DNA of 49,867 nt from Yersinia similis (lineage in GTDB: Bacteria > Pseudomonadota > Gammaproteobacteria > Enterobacterales > Enterobacteriaceae). The stretch lies in assembly GCF_001053095.1 (NCBI RefSeq), contig NZ_CGBP01000036.1, forward strand, positions 1-49,867, given 5' to 3'. The translations under genes and the position numbers were made by a program. Positions 8,645 to 19,424 of this stretch are shown here, piece after piece (within the stretch, counting starts at the first letter, position 1; each line of letters opens with the position of its first letter). A model generated the notes under the pieces. That model was not told the DNA's origin. It did no database searches and saw nothing but the letters and a program-made list of their open reading frames with translations.

Positions 8645-8671
8645 CTACTAACAAACCTCGATGACGCGATC
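8645..8671 (-). repeat. Degenerate copy 4 of the terminator-associated repeat
   Basis: ACAAACCTCGATGACGCGATC aligns with ACAAACCCTGATGACTCGATC of the 12931 copy in the same orientation, and the flanking bases (CTACTA versus CTGCTG) also correspond. Only a weak 5-bp hairpin follows it on the minus strand. Confidence 0.5.
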
Positions 8672-8702
8672 TGAAACCGTAAGGCAACGTAAACAGGATG
8701 AT

Positions 8703-8990
8703 CATCCGCTGCTACCAATCCTTGGGCAAATCAGCCAGCAGGCACTGCATGAGGCCGATACTATTGCCAACCTGCATCTTTAGGTAGAGAAATATCCGAT
8801 GGGAAATAACCCGCAAGCGTCTCAGTCACTGCCCGCAATTATTGCGCACGTCTGGCAATTGCTGGGGACGCCACAATATAAACCGCCCTGCGTACTACAC
8901 ACGGATATCAATACCTAGCTCAATCTATCCCTGCCGCCCACCTTGTTAGATCAGGTATTGTGCAACCTCTTTGCCAACAGTTTACAAGCG
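8703..8990 (+). pseudogene. Remnant of a sensor histidine kinase
   Basis: One frame with two in-frame stops (8781 and about 8919) reads LGQISQQALHEADTIANLHL, typical of the second dimerisation helix of histidine kinases, and LLDQVLCNLFANSLQA, the N-box that opens the ATPase domain. Everything between the N-box and the adjoining receiver remnant has been deleted. The pairing with a FixJ-type regulator resembles the TtrS/TtrR tetrathionate sensor pair, but that identity is inference. Confidence 0.65.
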
Positions 8991-9355
8991 GACGTCCTAT
9001 TGCTGGATATTCGCATGCCGCTAATGGATGGCACGCAGGTCTATATGTAGATGCGTGAACGGTACCGCACGCTGTGCCGTGATTTTTCTCACTGGCCACG
9101 GTGATGTGACACAGGCAGTTGAACAGATGAAGCTAGCCGCGGTAGACTTCTTACAAAAATCGCTGGCTACCGCACCACTGACGGCGGCTTTGCAACACGG
9201 GGGAGCAAGGGCTAATTAACCGTAATATTGCTGCTAACGCCGGTGTTTCCGTGAGAACCGTAAAGGTCCATCGGGCCAAATTTATGGAGAAAATGGCGGT
9301 CAGCAGCCTGGCAGAATTGGCCTGTTTACTTAACCCACTGAAACAACAGGCGTGA
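8991..9355 (+). pseudogene. Remnant of a FixJ/TtrR-type response regulator
   Basis: Three reading frames are needed to follow it. First comes the receiver core DVLLLDIRMPLMDGTQVYM and a stop, then VIFLTGHGDVTQAVEQMK and the conserved lysine in FLQKSLA (frame at 9028). Last is the LuxR-type helix-turn-helix IAANAGVSVRTVKVHRAKF, followed by MEKMAVSSLAELACL and a stop at 9353-9355. At least two frameshifts and one stop make it non-functional. It is fused in frame to the kinase remnant upstream by a deletion. Confidence 0.75.
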
Positions 9356-9536
9356 ATATGTTTATTGCACGAACAAAGCTATGATTAATGTACCGTTGCT
9401 ATTGTTTAAGAAAAAATGGGGGGTCACTCATGAGCCATAGACTTTCTATCAAAAAATATTTTCATCAATAAACCTCCTCATCAATACGGAAACGATTAAC
9501 AGTATTAATTAATCACAATGACGCTGAGAACTGATA

Positions 9537-10457
9537 ATGCAAGCTCCTCCTTTTGATCGTTCACTGCTGCACCCACGTTATTGGCTGACCTGGATCGGCC
9601 TCGGTATTCTTTACCTGCTGGTGCTACTCCCCTACCCGGTTATCTATACGATGGGAACATCACTGGGCCGTTTTTCTATGCGCTTTCTCAAACGACGTAA
9701 GTGGATCACACGGCGTAATTTGGAGCTGTGTTTTCCCCATATGTCGCCAGCAGAACGTGAGGCGCTGCTGGTGAAGAACTTTGAATCCGTGGGGATGGGG
9801 CTATTCGAAACCGGTATGGCGTGGTTTTGGCCAAATTGGCGTATTGAGCGTTGGAGCCGTGTCAGTGGTCTGGAACATATCCAACAGGCCCGCGATGAAG
9901 GCAAAGGTGTTTTGCTGATCGGGTTACATTTTCTCACGCTAGAACTGGGTGCACGTATCTTTGGTATCTACAATCCAGGCATCGGCGTCTATCGTCCCCA
10001 TGATAATAAAGCGATGAATTGGATGCAGACATGGGGACGGATGCGTTCGAATAAGGCCATGTTGGACCGCAAAGATCTGAAAGGGATGATCCGTAGCCTG
10101 AAACAAGGTGACATTATCTGGTACGCGCCAGATCATGATTACGGCCCGCGTAGCAGTGTCTTTGTCCCTCTGTTTGCCGTTGATCAAGCCGCAACCACCA
10201 CTGGCACTTATTTGCTGGTCCGGATGGGTAAACCCGCAGTTATTCCCTTTACCCCGCGCCGTTTACCTGATGCCAAGGGATATCAACTGATTTTACAACC
10301 CGCAGTCGAAAACTTCCCGTTAGATAATGAGGTCGAAGCTGCGGCCTTTATGAACAAAATTATAGAGAAAGAGATTGCCCTTGCGACTGACCAATATATG
10401 TGGCTACACCGTCGCTTTAAGACCCGGCCAGAAGGGGAGCCTTCCTTATATGAGTAA
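9537..10457 (+). CDS. lpxL: Lipid A late acyltransferase (LpxL/LpxP family)
   Basis: A 306-residue inner-membrane enzyme that adds a secondary acyl chain to Kdo2-lipid IVA. It has an N-terminal hydrophobic anchor (about 17-40), the catalytic HX4E motif in [12 protein letters not shown] (about 133-144), and the conserved [20 protein letters not shown] block. Sequence and position beside trhO are closer to E. coli LpxL than to LpxP; the acyl chain used cannot be read from sequence, and yersiniae are known to use a palmitoleoyl-type transferase in the cold. ATG 9537 gives the HPRYWLTW start seen in the family. Confidence 0.92.
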   Translation: MQAPPFDRSLLHPRYWLTWIGLGILYLLVLLPYPVIYTMGTSLGRFSMRFLKRRKWITRRNLELCFPHMSPAEREALLVKNFESVGMGLFETGMAWFWPNWRIERWSRVSGLEHIQQARDEGKGVLLIGLHFLTLELGARIFGIYNPGIGVYRPHDNKAMNWMQTWGRMRSNKAMLDRKDLKGMIRSLKQGDIIWYAPDHDYGPRSSVFVPLFAVDQAATTTGTYLLVRMGKPAVIPFTPRRLPDAKGYQLILQPAVENFPLDNEVEAAAFMNKIIEKEIALATDQYMWLHRRFKTRPEGEPSLYE

Positions 10458-11296
10458 AGATCGTTAATGCTTTAATAGTTAGATATTATGCTTGTTTATG
10501 TCCCATTCTGACGGGGCATGTGTGTAAGTGATATGTGCGTAAGTGGTATATGAGTAAGTGGCAGCTACCTAAGCTGGCGGATCAATATTGACAGTGTTAA
10601 TAGGGTGATCAGAATACTTTCGTGCCGATTCTGTCACCCAGCGTGCCTAAACATGACACATCATTAAAACGTGACAGATCATTCGCGTGGCAACACCGGG
10701 GATTAAGAAAATCATGTAATCATACTTGGCACGATTATGGCTATCATCCCACGGTGTTTGTTAAGACTCCGCTGCAACTGGGTGTTCTGTGTTCTGAGTA
10801 TTTACTCGTTTTTTATTGCGTAAAATTCCGAGTTATTACCTTATATAATCCCCCTTGGTCCAAAATCTAGAGTGATTAATTTATCGGCAAAAGGCGATTT
10901 CTCTACGCTTCCCAGCAGAAAGTTTCTTGCAGCAATGAAACCAGTACTCATAAGAGTATCGCTTAATATGCTAATTCATTGAGAAACAATAAAAAAAATA
11001 AATTAGCAGGAAAATAATTCTGATGCGTTTTTTGTATCAAGAAGCGCGCCAACACTAAGATATAAAGCTAAAAAATGCGATGAATATCGACTTTTCATCT
11101 CAAAATAAGATATAACCCGGTTGGGAATCAAAAATAGCGTTAATATTTGCGCCGAACTCTATAGCATCGAGTGTTAAATCAACTATACCTAAAGTTGTTG
11201 GTATTAACATAATGCCGGAACCAATAAATAGTAAACAATAAACACTCAGTGGTGGTTTATTCGCCTAATATTACGGTGATTCTATGGGAAGACTTT
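10458..11296. other. Long intergenic region, no supported gene
   Basis: 839 bases between lpxL and the peptide transporter. An 82-codon frame at 10622-10870 has no recognisable features, no good ribosome site and is rich in rare residues, so I do not call it. Positions 10516-10560 hold three imperfect 15-bp units ending GTAAGTG. The AT-rich stretch before 11297 must include the transporter promoter. Confidence 0.6.
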
Positions 11297-12835
11297 ATGC
11301 AAACCTCTGTTAATACTCAAGGCGGCCGTACATTTTTTGGCCACCCTTACCCGCTAAGCGGCCTATTTCTTTCCGAAATGTGGGAGCGTTTCTCATTCTA
11401 CGGTATCCGTCCGTTATTAATTCTATTTATGGCAGCCACGGTACTTGATGGTGGCATGGGCCTCCCCCGTGAGCAAGCCTCGGCGATTGTCGGGATCTTC
11501 GCCGGTAGTTTATATTTAGCCGCATTACCCGGTGGCTGGTTGGCCGATAACTGGCTAGGGCAGCAACGTGCTGTCTGGTATGGTTCTATTCTGGTTGCAC
11601 TGGGCCACCTATCGATTGCGTTATCTGCCTGGTTTGGTAATGACCTGTTCTTTATTGGCCTGGCGTTTATCGTCCTCGGTACTGGGCTATTTAAGACCTG
11701 TATCTCCGTCATGGTTGGGACCTTATATAAGCCGGACGATACACGCCGCGACGGTGGTTTTTCACTGTTCTACATGGGCATCAATATGGGGTCGTTTATC
11801 GCACCGCTGCTTTCTGGCTGGTTGCTACAGACCCATGGCTGGCACTGGGGTTTTGGTATCGGCGGAATTGGTATGCTCGTGGCATTGGTGATCTTCCGTT
11901 ATTTCGCCGTCCCGGCCATGAAACGCTATGATGCCGAAGTGGGTTTAGATTCAAGCTGGAATAGACCTACCGTGCAACGTCAGGGCGTTGGCAAGTGGGT
12001 AAGTGCCATTATGCTGTTGCTCGTGGTCATAACAGCGCTAATTTCACAAGGGATCATCCCGATTAACCCTGTGCTAATTGCCAGCGTGTTGGCCTATATT
12101 ATTGCGGCCTCTGTAACCCTGTATTTTGTCTATCTATTTGCCTTTGCCAACATGAACCGCAAAGACCGCGCTCGCTTGCTAGTTTGCTTTATTCTGTTGG
12201 CATCAGCCGCCTTCTTCTGGTCTGCTTTTGAGCAAAAACCCACCTCTTTTAACCTGTTTGCCAATGACTATACTGATCGTGTGGTAATGGGTTTTGAGAT
12301 CCCGACCGTCTGGTTCCAGTCAATTAACGCCCTGTTTATTATCTTGTTGGCACCAGTCTTTAGCTGGGCCTGGCCTGCATTGGCGAAAAAGAAAATTCAG
12401 CCAAGCAGTATCACCAAATTTGTTATTGGTATCTTATGCGCGGCAGCCGGTTTTGGTGTGATGATGCTGGCAGCACAGCATGTACTGAGCAGTGGTGGTG
12501 GCATTGGTGTTTCGCCACTGTGGTTGGTAATGAGTATCCTGCTGCTGACATTAGGGGAGCTGTGCCTTAGCCCTATCGGGCTGGCAACCATAACATTATT
12601 GGCACCGGATAGAATGCGTGGTCAAGTGATGGGGCTTTGGTTCTGCGCCAGTTCGCTTGGCAACCTCGCGGCCGGTTTGATCGGTGGCCACGTTAAGGCT
12701 GACCAGCTTGATATGCTGCCAACCCTGTTTGCCCGTTGCTCAATTGCGTTGGTCATTTGTGCTGCGATCCTGATATTACTCATCGTGCCAATTCGCCGCA
12801 TGATGAATAACACGCAGGGTAAGCAAGCAGCCTGA
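11297..12835 (+). CDS. Proton-dependent oligopeptide transporter (POT/PTR family)
   Basis: A 512-residue major facilitator protein with about 12-14 transmembrane helices. The POT signature ExxERFxxYG is present as EMWERFSFYGIRPLL (about residues 26-40), with FYMGINMGSFIAPLLSGWL (about 155-173) as the second family motif and GELCLSPIGL late in the protein. It imports di- or tripeptides with protons across the inner membrane. I chose ATG 11297 (GGAAG upstream) over a GTG-type extension from 11249. It occupies the position of the exporter gene mdtG in the E. coli order lpxL-mdtG-yceK. Confidence 0.9.
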   Translation: MQTSVNTQGGRTFFGHPYPLSGLFLSEMWERFSFYGIRPLLILFMAATVLDGGMGLPREQASAIVGIFAGSLYLAALPGGWLADNWLGQQRAVWYGSILVALGHLSIALSAWFGNDLFFIGLAFIVLGTGLFKTCISVMVGTLYKPDDTRRDGGFSLFYMGINMGSFIAPLLSGWLLQTHGWHWGFGIGGIGMLVALVIFRYFAVPAMKRYDAEVGLDSSWNRPTVQRQGVGKWVSAIMLLLVVITALISQGIIPINPVLIASVLAYIIAASVTLYFVYLFAFANMNRKDRARLLVCFILLASAAFFWSAFEQKPTSFNLFANDYTDRVVMGFEIPTVWFQSINALFIILLAPVFSWAWPALAKKKIQPSSITKFVIGILCAAAGFGVMMLAAQHVLSSGGGIGVSPLWLVMSILLLTLGELCLSPIGLATITLLAPDRMRGQVMGLWFCASSLGNLAAGLIGGHVKADQLDMLPTLFARCSIALVICAAILILLIVPIRRMMNNTQGKQAA

Positions 12836-12904
12836 TCAGTTATTAATATTGACCAGCTATTAGCTCTAATAGCGTATTGTAATAGCACAAATACCTGCGT
12901 TATC

Positions 12905-12931
12905 TGTAAAAACCAGCCCTTGTGGCTGGTT
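12905..12931 (-). terminator. Intrinsic terminator of the yceK/opgGH unit
   Basis: On the minus strand AACCAGCC, a 5-base loop and GGCTGGTT are followed by TTT, just after the repeat at 12931-12960. It ends the minus-strand unit and stands 70 bases past the peptide transporter stop. Confidence 0.8.
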
Positions 12932-12960
12932 CAGACTGCTGACAAACCCTGATGACTCGA
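12931..12960 (-). repeat. Terminator-associated repeat, copy 2
   Basis: Reverse complement of the repeat at 1-30 with a single mismatch. It lies between the yceK stop (12983) and the terminator hairpin, in the same order as copy 1. Confidence 0.8.
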
Positions 12961-12982
12961 TCTTAAACAGCAAAAGCTGAGA

Positions 12983-13216
12983 CTATTCATAAGGCCCATG
13001 CTGGGCATCGATTGGCAGCATAAATGTATCAACAATCATCGACAGAGGAACATCAATCACAATGATGTATTTCCATGCCCCTTCACGCATATCCCACTGT
13101 ACACCAGGATAATATTGGTGGCCGTGCCCCTGACCGGGCACAGTGCGACTAATAATACTGCCGCAGCCGGATAACAGCATGAGAGCACTCCCCACCAAGA
13201 CGAGCCGGGCGATCAT
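12983..13216 (-). CDS. yceK: YceK-type outer-membrane lipoprotein
   Basis: A 77-residue lipoprotein of the YceK/YidQ family: signal peptide MIARLVLVGSALMLLSGC with lipobox LSGC, then GSIISRTVPGQGHGHQYYPG and the ending MLPIDAQHGPYE, all as in E. coli YceK (75 residues). Function is unknown. The start is uncertain. ATG 13216 matches homologue length but lacks a clear ribosome site, while GTG 13252, with GAAGGGG upstream, would add 12 residues to the signal peptide. It follows opgH, as in E. coli. Confidence 0.88.
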   Translation of the reverse strand: MIARLVLVGSALMLLSGCGSIISRTVPGQGHGHQYYPGVQWDMREGAWKYIIVIDVPLSMIVDTFMLPIDAQHGPYE

Positions 13217-13346
13217 CCACAGACGGCTTATCAAACTCAGGATTAGATTCACAGCATTAACCCCTTCAGAATCGGACAATTTCATTATAAACGGGCAATA
13301 CTTCACGCGTTTACCCGTTTTTATAACCTGTTCTTATGGCCTGTCG

Positions 13347-15974
13347 CTACGGATTTTGATGCTCAACTGAGGGAAATGCCTCTACGTTATGTGTCCGCTG
13401 ACGGTAATAACCATTCCATCTCTGATACGGCTCCGGCTGCTGCCAAATCTGCTGATGCAAACGGGAAATCAGTACCGGATCGCTGAGCAATATCAGCCGC
13501 TGTTCTTTCTCCAGATTATCCAGCCCCGCGGCTAATGCCGCTGTCACTCGCTGGGCACGAACCTGTTCGATAATCGCCTTGGAATGATGGCGAGCCGTTG
13601 CCATCGCACTGACTAACGCGTTATACGATGGATTCATCACCGCATGTATAAAACCATGGCTCAACGCGCGTTGATGATTCAGCTTCAGATACTCCTCTGT
13701 GGCGAGCAGCACCCGTGGCGGATCATACTCCTCCGGTATCAGGAACAATTTTTCCTGCTTACTGGCCAGCCCTAATGTCCGTCGGCTGGACAACACAGAC
13801 ACCACCGGTGACAAGATCAGCGAAAAGACAATTGGCGATAACCACCACAAAAAACGCAGATCCAACCAAGCGACACCCCCCGCCCAGACGATCCCCAGCA
13901 ATAATTGCGAACCATGGCGAACCAGCGCTTCACTCCAGGGGGTCGCATCGTCATCACGCTGTGGCGAATTCCACTGTACCGACCATCCCAAAAAAGCACT
14001 GACTACGAATACCGTATGGAACAACATACGTACCGGAGCTAGTAGTACCGAGAACAGCATTTCCAGCAGCATAGAAAGTAGCAGATGCAACGCACCACCA
14101 TAAGCTTTCGCACTTTTCGCCCAGATCAAAACGATACTGAGCAACTTCGGCAAAAACAGCAATACCAAGGTGGTAGAGAACAAGCCAATCGCCAATTCTG
14201 GCCGCCACTGGGGCCACACAGGGAATAACTGGCGCGGTTGCAGGAAGTATTGCGGCTCCATCAGCGTATGCACGGCCTGCAAAGCGGTACACAGCACTAA
14301 AAACATAAACCATAGCGGTGCCGATAGGTATGACATCACACCAGTAAGGAACACGGCACGGTGCACCGGGTGCATTCCTTTTACCAGAAACAGCCTGAAA
14401 TTCATCAAATTACCGTGACACCAGCGGCGATCACGCTTTAACTCGTCCAACAAGTTAGGTGGCAATTCTTCATAACTGCCGGGCAAGTCATAGGCAATCC
14501 ACACCCCCCACCCTGCACGGCGCATCAGTGCCGCTTCCACAAAGTCATGTGACAAAATAGCTCCGGCAAAAGACCCTTCGCCCGGCAACGGTGCTAGCGC
14601 ACAATGCTCGATAAAAGGTTTCACCCGAATGATGGCGTTATGGCCCCAGTAATGTGATTCACCTAACTGCCAATAATGCAAACCGGCAGTAAACAAAGGC
14701 CCATAAACTCTGGTCGCAAACTGCTGGATACGAGCATATAGCGTATCCATCCCTGAGGCTTTAGGCGCTGATTGAATAATCCCGGCGTTAGGATTAGCTT
14801 CCATCAACCGCACTAACCCTGTCAGACATTCACCGCTCATAACACTATCGGCATCCAGAATCACCATATAGCTGTATTGGCTGCCCCAACGACGGCAGAA
14901 ATCATCAATATTGCCACTTTTACGCTTAACCCGACGCCGACGACGCCGATAAAAAATACGTCCATGACCCTCGACATCGCGGCATAGCTCCAGCCAAGCC
15001 TTCTGCTCTGCCACACAGATATCGGGATCATAGCTGTCACTCAGCACATAAATATCAAAATGATCAAGCTGGCCGGTTGCCACCACCGACTCATAAGTGG
15101 CCCGCAGACCTGCGAATACCCGCTCCACGTCCTCATTACAAATCGGCATAATCAACGCTGTCCGGTGGGCGGGATTCAGCGCTTCATCACCTTTAATGCT
15201 GGCCGAGATACTGTATTTATCTTTGCCCGTCAGTAATTGCAGGAACCCCATCAGCGCGGTCCAAAAACCGGCAGAAACCCAGCAAAATAAGACTGCAAAC
15301 AGGATCAAGATCCCGGTTTGCAACAAATAAGGCAATAATTGCATCACTGAAATCTGCCAGCTTTGTTGCCAGATATCGAAGGGATCAATCAATGCCCAGC
15401 CCTGATAAGGCAAAATCGTCTTCATATAGCGGGTCGCAACCGTGGTTTGCAGCACGATCAATATCAGCAAGATGTAGCGGCGCAAGGAGCCGACGCTGCG
15501 CCATTTCTTCTCGGCGACGGCCTGTTCATGGTTTTCTGTCGGTAAAACCGGGGACTGACCGCGTAACCTATCCCAAAAACGCCCGACCGGATTCGTACGC
15601 CAAGCCTGCGGTGCCATGCTGGTGCGTTTGATTGGCGGCACGGCATGGATCACTGTACGCCCTTCACTGTCCTGCCCCAGCACGTTGTCACCCCTCAGTG
15701 CTTCCGGCCATGCCGCCTGTAAACGGGCATTGACCGATACCAACGCACTGTCTTCTTCAGCGGGGTCGTCTGCCACACCGCTGTGTGCTTGGTGTCCTGT
15801 GCATACGGTGTATCCTAGGCATGCTAATCGTTGATGCAAACGACACATGGCATCCGGTGAACTATCGAGTAACATATCGTCAGGAAAAGCAACGCGTAAC
15901 GCCTCTTGTTGCTGCGCAGTCAGAGGCAAGTCCGCAATGTAATCCTGAATAGGCGTTTGAGTTAGCTTATTCAT
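13347..15974 (-). CDS. opgH: Osmoregulated periplasmic glucan glucosyltransferase
   Basis: An 875-residue polytopic inner-membrane glycosyltransferase (GT2) that polymerises beta-1,2-linked glucose from UDP-glucose for osmoregulated periplasmic glucans. A long cytoplasmic N-terminus and two membrane segments (about 165-235) precede the catalytic domain with [18 protein letters not shown] and the DxD-like [10 protein letters not shown]. The acceptor motif is the RRW in [10 protein letters not shown], and further membrane helices follow. Its start overlaps the opgG stop by 8 bases (15967-15974), indicating translational coupling in an opgGH operon. Confidence 0.95.
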   Translation of the reverse strand: MNKLTQTPIQDYIADLPLTAQQQEALRVAFPDDMLLDSSPDAMCRLHQRLACLGYTVCTGHQAHSGVADDPAEEDSALVSVNARLQAAWPEALRGDNVLGQDSEGRTVIHAVPPIKRTSMAPQAWRTNPVGRFWDRLRGQSPVLPTENHEQAVAEKKWRSVGSLRRYILLILIVLQTTVATRYMKTILPYQGWALIDPFDIWQQSWQISVMQLLPYLLQTGILILFAVLFCWVSAGFWTALMGFLQLLTGKDKYSISASIKGDEALNPAHRTALIMPICNEDVERVFAGLRATYESVVATGQLDHFDIYVLSDSYDPDICVAEQKAWLELCRDVEGHGRIFYRRRRRRVKRKSGNIDDFCRRWGSQYSYMVILDADSVMSGECLTGLVRLMEANPNAGIIQSAPKASGMDTLYARIQQFATRVYGPLFTAGLHYWQLGESHYWGHNAIIRVKPFIEHCALAPLPGEGSFAGAILSHDFVEAALMRRAGWGVWIAYDLPGSYEELPPNLLDELKRDRRWCHGNLMNFRLFLVKGMHPVHRAVFLTGVMSYLSAPLWFMFLVLCTALQAVHTLMEPQYFLQPRQLFPVWPQWRPELAIGLFSTTLVLLFLPKLLSIVLIWAKSAKAYGGALHLLLSMLLEMLFSVLLAPVRMLFHTVFVVSAFLGWSVQWNSPQRDDDATPWSEALVRHGSQLLLGIVWAGGVAWLDLRFLWWLSPIVFSLILSPVVSVLSSRRTLGLASKQEKLFLIPEEYDPPRVLLATEEYLKLNHQRALSHGFIHAVMNPSYNALVSAMATARHHSKAIIEQVRAQRVTAALAAGLDNLEKEQRLILLSDPVLISRLHQQIWQQPEPYQRWNGYYRQRTHNVEAFPSVEHQNP

Positions 15975-17553
15975 TAGCAGGTAACTGGTAGCTCCAGGTT
16001 TCAGTCAGGGGTTTATCACCGTTAGCCAGCGCCGCGCGCATCTCTATCGGTTTCTTCGCATCCTTAACTTTCAGCCGCAGTGTCAAACGCCACCCCTTGG
16101 TCACCGGGTTATAACGCACCGTATTTTCGAGCAGCTCACCATTGTCATCAACGCTAACCTGAGAAGCCAACGGCGTGTTTTCATCCAATGATGTCAGTGC
16201 TGGCCCAACAAAATCGACTAAGAAAGCGATACTGCCATCAGGCTCACGAACTAAATTCGACTGCTTCACATCCCCCGTTGAGCGCAATGTCTGTTTCACA
16301 TAGGCCACTTCCTGGGAGTGTAACTTCTCTTCATCATGGGTAAAATGCAGGCGATAATTAAGATCGAGTGACTCTTTCGCATTTGGCAACACATCCGGTG
16401 TCCAGAAAGCCACGATATTATCGTTTGTCTCATCAGCAGTTGGGATCTCCACCAATTCCACTTTACCTTTCCCCCACTCGCCCCGAGGTTCAACCCACGC
16501 GCTTGGGCGCAGGTCATAGCGATCATCCAAATCCTCATATTGAGAGAATTCACGCCCACGTTGCAATAAACCAAAACCTTTTGGATTTTCAACGATATAG
16601 ACACTAACAGAGAGATGTTTAGGGTTATTCAGTGGCCGCCAGACCCATTCGCCATTACCGGCATGAATAGAAAGGCCATTAGAATCATGTAATGCCGGAC
16701 GGTAATTCAATACCGTAGACGGTTGATGGGGACCGAACAAAAACATACTGGTTAATGGCGCAATCCCCAGTTTATCCACTTTGTCACGCAGGAAGACTTT
16801 AGCCTGAACATCAACGGTCGTATCACGACCCGGATAGATGACAAAACGGTAAGCACCGGTGGCGCGGGGGGAGTCCAGCAATGCATAGATCACCAAATGC
16901 TTGTCATTCGGTTTGGGCTGCTCAATCCAAAACTCACGAAAGCGCGGGAATTCCTCACCAGAAGCCAATGCGGTATCAATAGCCAACCCGCGAGCAGAAA
17001 GACCATAAACCTGGCCTTTACCAATCACACGAAAATAGCTGGCACCGAGCATACTGACGATTTCGTCTTTTTTATCAGCCTTATTAATAGGGTAAAGCAC
17101 TTTGAAACCCGCGAAGCCTAACTTCTTTGTGGATTCCGAATCATGTTTAACCGAGCCGAAATCGAAATAGTCCGGGCTATAACTGATGGGCTTGACCCGA
17201 GTCGCAGTCACTTCATTGATCTGTACTGGCGTATCGAAATACATGCCCTGATGATAAAACTCTAGCTTAAAGGGCGTATCCAGCTTGCCCCAATACGGCT
17301 TATCGTGATTAAACTGAATTTGTTGATAGTCAGCAAATTTCATATCGCGAAATTGCGATGGAAGGTTACTTTTCGGGGCTTCGAAGCTTTTGCCCGCTAG
17401 TGCCTGCGCCTGCTTGGCAACATCATCTAACGAAAAAGCCTGTGCCTGAGAGGTGAATAATAACAGCAATAGCGTAGCACCCAACCATCTGGCGCAGTTC
17501 ACCGGTGGTTCTTTTGATATTCTATGAACGTTTGACAATATATTAACTCGCAC
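15967..17553 (-). CDS. opgG: Periplasmic glucan biosynthesis protein G
   Basis: A 528-residue periplasmic protein required with OpgH for glucan backbone synthesis, probably acting on branching or release. The signal peptide contains [16 protein letters not shown] and cleavage is likely before [11 protein letters not shown] beta-sandwich domain follows ([24 protein letters not shown] is only a shadow frame). The frame opens with GTG at 17553, preceded by GGGGGAAG at short spacing. A second in-frame GTG 17 codons on is a weaker candidate. First gene of the opgGH operon, divergent from opgC. Confidence 0.94.
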   Translation of the reverse strand: MRVNILSNVHRISKEPPVNCARWLGATLLLLLFTSQAQAFSLDDVAKQAQALAGKSFEAPKSNLPSQFRDMKFADYQQIQFNHDKPYWGKLDTPFKLEFYHQGMYFDTPVQINEVTATRVKPISYSPDYFDFGSVKHDSESTKKLGFAGFKVLYPINKADKKDEIVSMLGASYFRVIGKGQVYGLSARGLAIDTALASGEEFPRFREFWIEQPKPNDKHLVIYALLDSPRATGAYRFVIYPGRDTTVDVQAKVFLRDKVDKLGIAPLTSMFLFGPHQPSTVLNYRPALHDSNGLSIHAGNGEWVWRPLNNPKHLSVSVYIVENPKGFGLLQRGREFSQYEDLDDRYDLRPSAWVEPRGEWGKGKVELVEIPTADETNDNIVAFWTPDVLPNAKESLDLNYRLHFTHDEEKLHSQEVAYVKQTLRSTGDVKQSNLVREPDGSIAFLVDFVGPALTSLDENTPLASQVSVDDNGELLENTVRYNPVTKGWRLTLRLKVKDAKKPIEMRAALANGDKPLTETWSYQLPANE

Positions 17554-17862
17554 ATCTTCCCCCTATTCGGGTGCTTAAATCACAACAGCCACATTATTGA
17601 TGACTTATTCAGCAGGCCAGCAACAGTTCATCGAGGTTTCAATTAAATCCAGATTGATGTCGCCAGTACTTTTCTTAAATTGATGGCTAAGCTATAAGCC
17701 TAGCAAGTCAGACTAAAATTCGCCATGGAAAATTATTAATCCTTAGAATAGTGCTGTTTCATTGAATGGCGTATAACGTTAATAATCACCAATAATTATA
17801 AAAGCAAGATAGCTAAAAATCAGACTCATAATTCTAATAACGATAACAAATAGTGAATAAAT
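17554..17862. promoter_or_regulatory. Divergent opgG/opgC promoter region
   Basis: 309 bases, AT-rich, between the opgG start and the opgC start; promoters for both must lie here by geometry. I could not identify specific sites with confidence. Confidence 0.5.
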
Positions 17863-19219
17863 ATGAATGAAAATACGACACCACGAGAGTATTTCCCAGA
17901 TGCCATCCGTGCCTATTTGATGTTACTGGGTATCCCTTTTCATCTTTCTCTTATTTACTCCAGTTACCCTTGGGCGATAAATAGTCATCACCCATCGCTG
18001 GTATTTACATTACTAAATGATTTCACTCATGCTTTTCGCATGCAGGTATTCTTTGTTATTTCTGGTTATTTCTCATTTATGCTATATCAGCGCCCTGAAC
18101 GTCTTTACTGGCTTCAGGTGCTTTTAGAGCGAGTAGTCATTCCCCTACTGAGCGCCATTCCACTCATTATCTTGCCCCAGTTATTTTTACTCAAAAATTA
18201 CACCCCAAAATTACAAGATTGGCATTTACTTACAATTTATCAAAAGATAAATGTTGCTATTTGGGAAGTGATTTCTCATTTGTGGTTTCTGTTAACTCTC
18301 ACGTTGTTTACTGGAATCTGTTTTTACTGGTTCAAAAAAATCAAGAATAACGCACCATTAGTACCTTTCTTTATAAATGAAATTAATAACATAGGAAAAG
18401 TCTCACTATTATTGTTGTTATATGCATTAGGCTACTCCATAATACGCAGAGCGTTATTTATTCTTAATCCAGAAATATTCTTCAGTAGCGTCTTTAATTT
18501 CTTTTTCATGGAAACATTGTTTTATCTTCCCTTCTTTCTTCTCGGTGCTTACAGCTTTGTTTATCCACAACTTAAACAGTTATTTATTGTATTTTCACCT
18601 GGCGCTTTGCTGGCATCACTATTTTTATTTCTCGCTTACTACACAAACCAACACCTTAATACTGCTGATTTTTTTCCTTTGAACTGGATATGATAATCAA
18701 AACCCTGACGGGGGTCACCATGACCAATGTAGTTTACTCTCTGGGGTATCGGCTATTGAATTTCCCCTCTGCCCGCATCACTTATCTGGTTAACGCCTCA
18801 CTGTTCATTTATACCCAAGTGACTTCAAGAGGCAGGTAGGCAGCAACCGAGTAACAAATGGGTCGGGGATCCATTTGAACAGCATTTATGCTGCCCGCAG
18901 GGTGAGTCTCAGGGATGAGGCTCATTAATCCCCAGGAGCTTATTTATTTTAAGGTCAACAACAAGTCAGTGACTGGGGTGAGCAAGGGCAGCTAACACCC
19001 CTGCATCTTGAAGGGCGACGGGTATATCTGGTACATCATCCTCTAACCTTAATTTATGGCGCATTCATTACACCGCAGATTGACAATAATGGACGGGGTT
19101 TCCTGTTAGGAATGATGTTCATTTGCTTGATAGCGTTCTTGCTGTATGAAATCCATTGCCGGGTTCCTTGGCTGAGATTCTTGTTTTACGGAAAGCTACA
19201 GCGAAAGGTTTCCCGATAG
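17863..19219 (+). pseudogene. opgC: opgC, disrupted by a frameshift and an ERIC insertion
   Basis: OpgC is the acyltransferase-3 family inner-membrane protein that succinylates periplasmic glucans. The first frame (276 codons, from YFPDAIRAYLMLLGIPFH) stops at 18691-18693. The sequence continues in another frame as [20 protein letters not shown] and then VNASLFIY at 18812. There an ERIC element is inserted, and the protein resumes as [20 protein letters not shown] to a stop at 19217-19219. Loss of one T from a run now seven T long (18669-18675) accounts for the shift. Removing 215 bases (ERIC plus its TA duplication) and restoring one T gives one 380-residue frame, close to the 385 of E. coli OpgC. 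Confidence 0.92.
18812..19024 (+). mobile_element. ERIC element (213 bp) inserted in opgC
   Basis: It begins TACCC and ends GGGTA and is flanked by a TA duplication (18810-18811 and 19025-19026), as expected of this miniature element. The inner hairpin arms ATCCCCAGGAGCTTA and AGTGACTGGGGTGAGC match ERIC. It is longer than the usual 127 bp because of extra sequence in the left half (about 18840-18915). Confidence 0.92.
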
Positions 19220-19424
19220 AATTATTCTTTTGATTAATAATATTATCGCTAACGAATATAAATATCTGCATACCGTTTGTGTTGCGAAGCGGCTACACTG
19301 TTCAACCATCATGCTGATGGCTGAATGGCTAATACCTCACTGTGTGCCCTGTTTTCAGGACAACTATTCTGTTGAGTTTTATCAGAATTTGTTTCATTTT
19401 CAGTGACAACAAAGAGGAATTGTG

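Noticed and set aside
10622-10870. 82-codon plus-strand frame after lpxL
   Set aside because: No ribosome site, no recognisable motif, and residue composition unlike a real protein.
15363-15834. Several plus-strand frames inside opgH
   Set aside because: Antisense shadows of a strongly conserved gene; no independent coding signal.
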